Assembly (NCBI GenBank): GCA_002280725.1
Contig: NCEM01000002.1
Coordinates: 40,915-104,914, forward strand
DNA length: 64,000 bases
Source: Alphaproteobacteria bacterium 32-64-14
GTDB taxonomy: Bacteria > Pseudomonadota > Alphaproteobacteria > Caulobacterales > Hyphomonadaceae
Direction of reading: 5' to 3'
Notes under the pieces: model-generated
Database searches by the model: none
The model's input: only the letters and a program-made list of their open reading frames with translations
Told to the model about the DNA's origin: nothing
Shown here: positions 61,420-64,000 of the stretch, one piece after another
How positions within the stretch are numbered: the stretch's first letter is position 1
Layout: each line of letters starts with the position of its first letter
Program-made: the position numbers and the translations under genes

Positions 61420-61773
61420 TCAGCCCGGCGTCTTCTGAAGCTTTTTCAGTGTCCGCTCCACGGCGGCCGGCTCATGCTCGATCATCCGCAGATAGAGTTG
61501 GACGGGGCGTTCTGGCGTCCGGCGTCCCTGTTCCCATTCCTGTAGGGTCCGCACGTCGAGTCCGTAGGTCTTGGCGAAGTTCGCCTGCGACAGTTTCGTA
61601 CGGCCGCGGATTGCCGCCACATCCACGGCCTTGTGCACGATGGCGCCCGGTACGGGCTCGCCGCGGACGTAAGCGAGCGCTTCTTCAAGTCCAGCAACGA
61701 TCTTATTGCCAGCCTTGGAAAGCTTGGGTTTGTCCGATTGCTTCGCCGTCTTTGGTGTCTTGAGGGAGGTCAT
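61420..61773 (-). CDS. HTH antitoxin, NadS/HigA-type
   Basis: A 117-residue DNA-binding protein. The helix-turn-helix RTKLSQANFAKTYGLDVRTLQEWEQGRRTPERPVQLYLRMI is characteristic of HigA-2/NadS antitoxins, whose DNA binding also represses the operon. Basic N-terminal tail (MTSLKTPKTAKQSDKPKLSKAG). ATG overlaps the toxin stop by 4 bases (ATGA). The palindrome upstream of the toxin gene is its likely operator. Confidence 0.85.
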   Translation of the reverse strand: MTSLKTPKTAKQSDKPKLSKAGNKIVAGLEEALAYVRGEPVPGAIVHKAVDVAAIRGRTKLSQANFAKTYGLDVRTLQEWEQGRRTPERPVQLYLRMIEHEPAAVERTLKKLQKTPG

Positions 61774-62111
61774 AGGTCAGTCCTTCCATACGCGGCCAGC
61801 GCAGTTGTCAGTTTCCTGACGACTGCCTTGTCGGCGGCCGTCAGGTTTGCCTTGTCCCCCTTTGAGAATACCGTGATGAGGAAGACCGGAATCTCCTCAC
61901 CACCGAAGTACGAAATCACGCGATATCCGCCGCTCTTTCCCTTGCCGCGGCCACCGATCCGAAACTTTCTGGCGCCGCCAGTTCCCACCATCACGTCGCC
62001 AAGCGCCGGGTTGCTGGCGATAAGGTCGATGACGGCGTCGCGTTCATCGCCGGTCATGCCAGCATCTTCGGCAGCTGCAATGTAGGTCGACAGCTCAACA
62101 ACCGTCCGCAT
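61770..62111 (-). CDS. RelE/ParE-superfamily toxin, HigB-2 type
   Basis: A 113-residue predicted ribosome-dependent mRNA interferase. TVVELSTYIAAAEDAGMTGDERDAVIDLIASNPALGDVMVGTGGARKFRIGGRGKGKSGGYRVISYF matches the HigB-2/RelE-like family, in which the Lys/Arg-rich GGARKFRIGGRGKGKSGGYRV loop is catalytic. The toxin gene comes first, as in higBA. The five-base gap between -10 and ATG implies a leaderless message with no Shine-Dalgarno. Confidence 0.87.
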   Translation of the reverse strand: MRTVVELSTYIAAAEDAGMTGDERDAVIDLIASNPALGDVMVGTGGARKFRIGGRGKGKSGGYRVISYFGGEEIPVFLITVFSKGDKANLTAADKAVVRKLTTALAAYGRTDL

Positions 62112-62116
62112 ACCTG

Positions 62117-62145
62117 AATATACGTCAATGACGTATATATTTCAA
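62117..62145 (-). promoter_or_regulatory. higBA-type promoter with 21-bp operator palindrome, leaderless
   Basis: On the minus strand TTGAAA (62145-62140), a 17-base spacer, TATATT (62122-62117), then five bases and the toxin ATG. The dyad ATATACGTCA-A-TGACGTATAT (62118-62138) occupies the spacer and the -10. The -35 contains the TGA stop of the upstream DsbA-like gene (62144-62142). Confidence 0.75.
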
Positions 62146-62801
62146 GTGGGCTGCAAAGGCGATGTCTCTTGCGCCGCCGCCGCAATCGCCGCATCCAGCG
62201 CCGCCGACAGATCGTCCAGCGTCTCAAGCTCCAGCTTCACGCCATCAATCACGAAGCTCGGCGTACCCGTGATCGATTCAGGCGCCTCGCGCACGCCAGC
62301 CCGCGTCAACTCGACAATGCCCTTGTCGTCGATGCAGCTGCCGACCTGATTGTTATCGAGCCCGAACGTCTTGCCGATACCGCGCAGCTCCTGCTGAAGC
62401 AGCCAGGGGTTCTGCGCGGCCGCATAGAGCGTCTCCTGCGCGTCGAACAGCGTGTCGATCACGTCGAAATACTTCGCCTCGCCCGCGCAGCGCGCGATGG
62501 CCTCGCCCGCCAGCGCGATGGCGACCGGCTGCGTTGGCATCATGATGAAGTGCAGCTTCACCTTGCCGGTGTCGATGTACTTCGCCTTGAGGTCAGGAAA
62601 CACCTGATCGTGGAAGCCCTTGCAATGCCCGCACGTGGTCGAGGCATATTCCACCAGCGTCACCGGCGCGTTGGGATCGCCCAGTATCGGCGCGCCCATG
62701 AAGGGTGTGATTGCGACAGTCTCGAACGCTTCTGGCGCGCGCGGCGTGTCACACGCGCCCAAGCCAAGCGCCAGAACGATGGCGAGTGCGGACAGCTTCA
62801 T
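62142..62801 (-). CDS. DsbA family thioredoxin-fold lipoprotein (CGHC)
   Basis: A 219-residue exported thiol oxidoreductase. Lipoprotein signal MKLSALAIVLALGLGAC; redox site CGHC in LVEYASTTCGHCKGFHDQ, the protein disulfide isomerase-like dipeptide; cis-Pro ITGTPSFVIDG. Last gene of a two-gene unit, one base after its paralogue's start is reversed: the neighbouring DsbA gene ends at 62803. Its stop codon lies in the -35 of the HigBA-type promoter. Confidence 0.87.
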   Translation of the reverse strand: MKLSALAIVLALGLGACDTPRAPEAFETVAITPFMGAPILGDPNAPVTLVEYASTTCGHCKGFHDQVFPDLKAKYIDTGKVKLHFIMMPTQPVAIALAGEAIARCAGEAKYFDVIDTLFDAQETLYAAAQNPWLLQQELRGIGKTFGLDNNQVGSCIDDKGIVELTRAGVREAPESITGTPSFVIDGVKLELETLDDLSAALDAAIAAAAQETSPLQPT

Positions 62802-62802
62802 C

Positions 62803-63606
62803 CTACGGCTGCGGCGCTGCGGGTGCAGGCGTCGCAGGCGGCGCTGCCGTGGGCGCTACCGTCGTCGGCGCCACTGTTCCCGGCGCGTCGGTCGCGGCCG
62901 GCGGCGCAGCACCCGGGTTCAGCTTCGCCTCGATCGCGGCGACGATGTTGTCATAGGTCGGGTTCTCGACGCGCACGCCATCGACGAAGATCGACGGCGT
63001 CGAATTCACACCCAGCTTGGACGAGGCATTGTCGCGTGATTCACGGATCGATGCGTTCAGCGCCGGCTGGTGGTCCATGCAGGTCGTGGCTTCATCCGGC
63101 GTCAGCCCGTGCTTGGCGATCACATCGCTCAGCACCACGCCGGCCTGGCCCTGGCCCGCCGCCTCGAGGATGTCAGCCTGCGCGGTGAACAGCGCATCCA
63201 CCATCTCGTAGAAATGCTCCGCGCCCTTGCAGCGCGCGACAGAGGCCAGCGTCACGCCAAAACCATTGGTCGCCTTGCCGGCCTGGTCGGCTTCCAGCGG
63301 GAAGTCTCGATAGATGTACCGCACCTTGCCCGCGTCGATGTAGGCGGACTTGAGCCGCGGCAGCGTCTGCTTCGCGAAATCGCGGCACGCATGACAGGTG
63401 AGGGCGGCATACTCCACCAGCTCTACCTTGGCGTCCGGGCTGCCCATCGGCACGTCGCCGATCACCGGGCTCACCGGAACGGGTTTGAAGTCCGATGTCG
63501 GCCCCGCTGCTTCCCCGCCACACGCCGCCAGCGCGGCCAGCGCCACAAGCCCGGCGGCGATCCCGCCGGCGCGGCGGAACGATGAAGCTTTGAACGTGAT
63601 GCTCAT
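62803..63606 (-). CDS. DsbA family thioredoxin-fold lipoprotein (CHAC)
   Basis: A 267-residue exported oxidoreductase. The signal ends LALAACGG-like (ALAALAACGG); redox site CHAC in LVEYAALTCHACRDFAKQ, cis-Pro NSTPSIFVDG. A Pro/Thr/Ala-rich tail of about 40 residues (APGTVAPTTVAPTAAPPATPAPAAPQP) is unlike the other two copies and may span to the peptidoglycan. AGGAAAG precedes the ATG at 63606; the longer frame from 63666 adds 20 non-conserved residues. First gene of the pair, separated from the next by one base. Confidence 0.87.
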   Translation of the reverse strand: MSITFKASSFRRAGGIAAGLVALAALAACGGEAAGPTSDFKPVPVSPVIGDVPMGSPDAKVELVEYAALTCHACRDFAKQTLPRLKSAYIDAGKVRYIYRDFPLEADQAGKATNGFGVTLASVARCKGAEHFYEMVDALFTAQADILEAAGQGQAGVVLSDVIAKHGLTPDEATTCMDHQPALNASIRESRDNASSKLGVNSTPSIFVDGVRVENPTYDNIVAAIEAKLNPGAAPPAATDAPGTVAPTTVAPTAAPPATPAPAAPQP

Positions 63607-63918
63607 GTGCAGGCTTTCCTCACGACTTGACCCGGTTTTGACCAAACACGCCGCGCCGGTCAACAACGACCCGATCCCGAAGGCGTTATTGAGGCGAAAG
63701 ACCCAGACCTATCCCCATTCCAGCCAGACCTATTCCATTCCGAATTGTCATTCCCGCCGGAGCGCAAAGCGCGAAGAGCGGGAACCCAGGGGCTGCAAAC
63801 GCCGGCGCCTATCGCCCCTGGGTTCCGGCTCGCACGCTTGCGCGTGCGTCCGGAATGACACTTTAGGATCGGTCGGCAAGCCCGGTCCAACGGCCCCACC
63901 CCTAGGTCCAATCGACAT
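63607..63918. other. Intergenic region at window end
   Basis: About 310 bases with no gene. It contains the upstream region of the DsbA pair, the REP-like element at 63746-63860, and about 58 bases that must include the terminal repeat of the IS element whose transposase end follows. I could not identify that terminal repeat. Confidence 0.5.
63746..63860. repeat. REP-like element with cloverleaf-type dyads
   Basis: Outer ends TGTCATTCC (63746-63754) and GGAATGACA (63852-63860) are perfect inverted copies. Inside are GGAACCCAGGGG (63781-63792) with CCCCTGGGTTCC (63815-63826), and a smaller CGCACGC/GCGTGCG hairpin. Same terminal sequence as the elements near 21.5 and 23.0 kb, so a dispersed family. 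Confidence 0.7.
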
Positions 63919-64000
63919 TCATGTCTCCCACTGCATTGCGCAGGCGAGGTGTATGAAGGCGAGGAAGCGCGTTGCTCTGCGGTCGTAGCGGGTAGCGAAG
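63919..64000 (-). mobile_element. 3' end of an IS5-family transposase, continues past window
   Basis: The minus strand reads FATRYDRRATRFLAFIHLAC then AMQWET and a stop. ATRYDxxAxxFLAxxxLA is the conserved C-terminal tail of IS5-type transposases, after the last catalytic Glu. Only 26 codons are inside the window; whether the rest is intact cannot be seen. Confidence 0.75.

Overview
The window is high-G+C chromosomal DNA from an alphaproteobacterium, most likely in the Caulobacterales/Hyphomonadaceae area. This is an inference from gene content: a split b/b' F-type ATP synthase Fo operon, the DUF1476 zeta-type ATPase inhibitor, DUF3126 beside cysE, an ELM1-family protein, tandem M13 peptidases and many small lipoproteins. 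No rRNA, tRNA or CRISPR array was recognised.

Layout. 1-2.7 kb: end of an N-carbamoylputrescine amidase, murI and a patatin-like lipase. 2.7-5.8 kb (minus): a DUF4160/DUF2442-HTH toxin-antitoxin-like pair under a tandem-palindrome promoter, then a translationally coupled cyanophycin-synthetase-like ATP-grasp protein and FolC-like Mur ligase. 5.8-10.1 kb: two M13 metallopeptidases. 10.3-20.9 kb: phoR, then a metal/heme-type uptake cluster (TonB receptor and DUF4198 divergent from an exported CbiX-like chelatase and DUF6607), an indoleamine 2,3-dioxygenase, then pstB-phoU-phoB. 21-31 kb: purB, the ATPase inhibitor, purC-purS, entericidin-like lipoproteins, a serine hydrolase, purQ, a hydrolase and Dps. 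31-37 kb: envelope proteins, trxB, an RHH/PIN module of lower G+C, an ELM1-family protein, greA. 37-47 kb: carB and carA separated by transport, hydrolase, protease and glycosyltransferase genes. 47-53 kb: nitroreductase, a DsbA-like lipoprotein, NUDIX, cysE, two tiny acidic paralogues, DUF3126. 53-56 kb: the Fo operon atpI-B-E-F'-F, whose atpF 3' end has a second, diverged copy beyond a single cargo gene. 56-64 kb: an esterase, smc, a HigBA-type module, two DsbA-like lipoproteins and the end of an IS5-type transposase.

Most genes are housekeeping: purine and pyrimidine synthesis, phosphate signalling, ATP synthesis, chromosome segregation, redox. The accessory material sits in small cassettes. 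The best candidates for new biology are: the ATP-grasp/FolC-like pair, whose FolC-like member lacks the usual folate-ligase motifs; two toxin-antitoxin-like cassettes that share a promoter design (operator in the -35/-10 spacer, five bases from the -10 to the ATG, promoter beginning at the stop codon of the preceding gene); the atpF 3'-end duplication around a cargo gene; the exported CbiX metal cluster; and a GGGAATA heptamer array between two divergent genes.

Starts were moved from the longest open frame to the nearest ribosome-binding site wherever the sequence justified it. All functional names rest on motif recognition by eye; no search was run.
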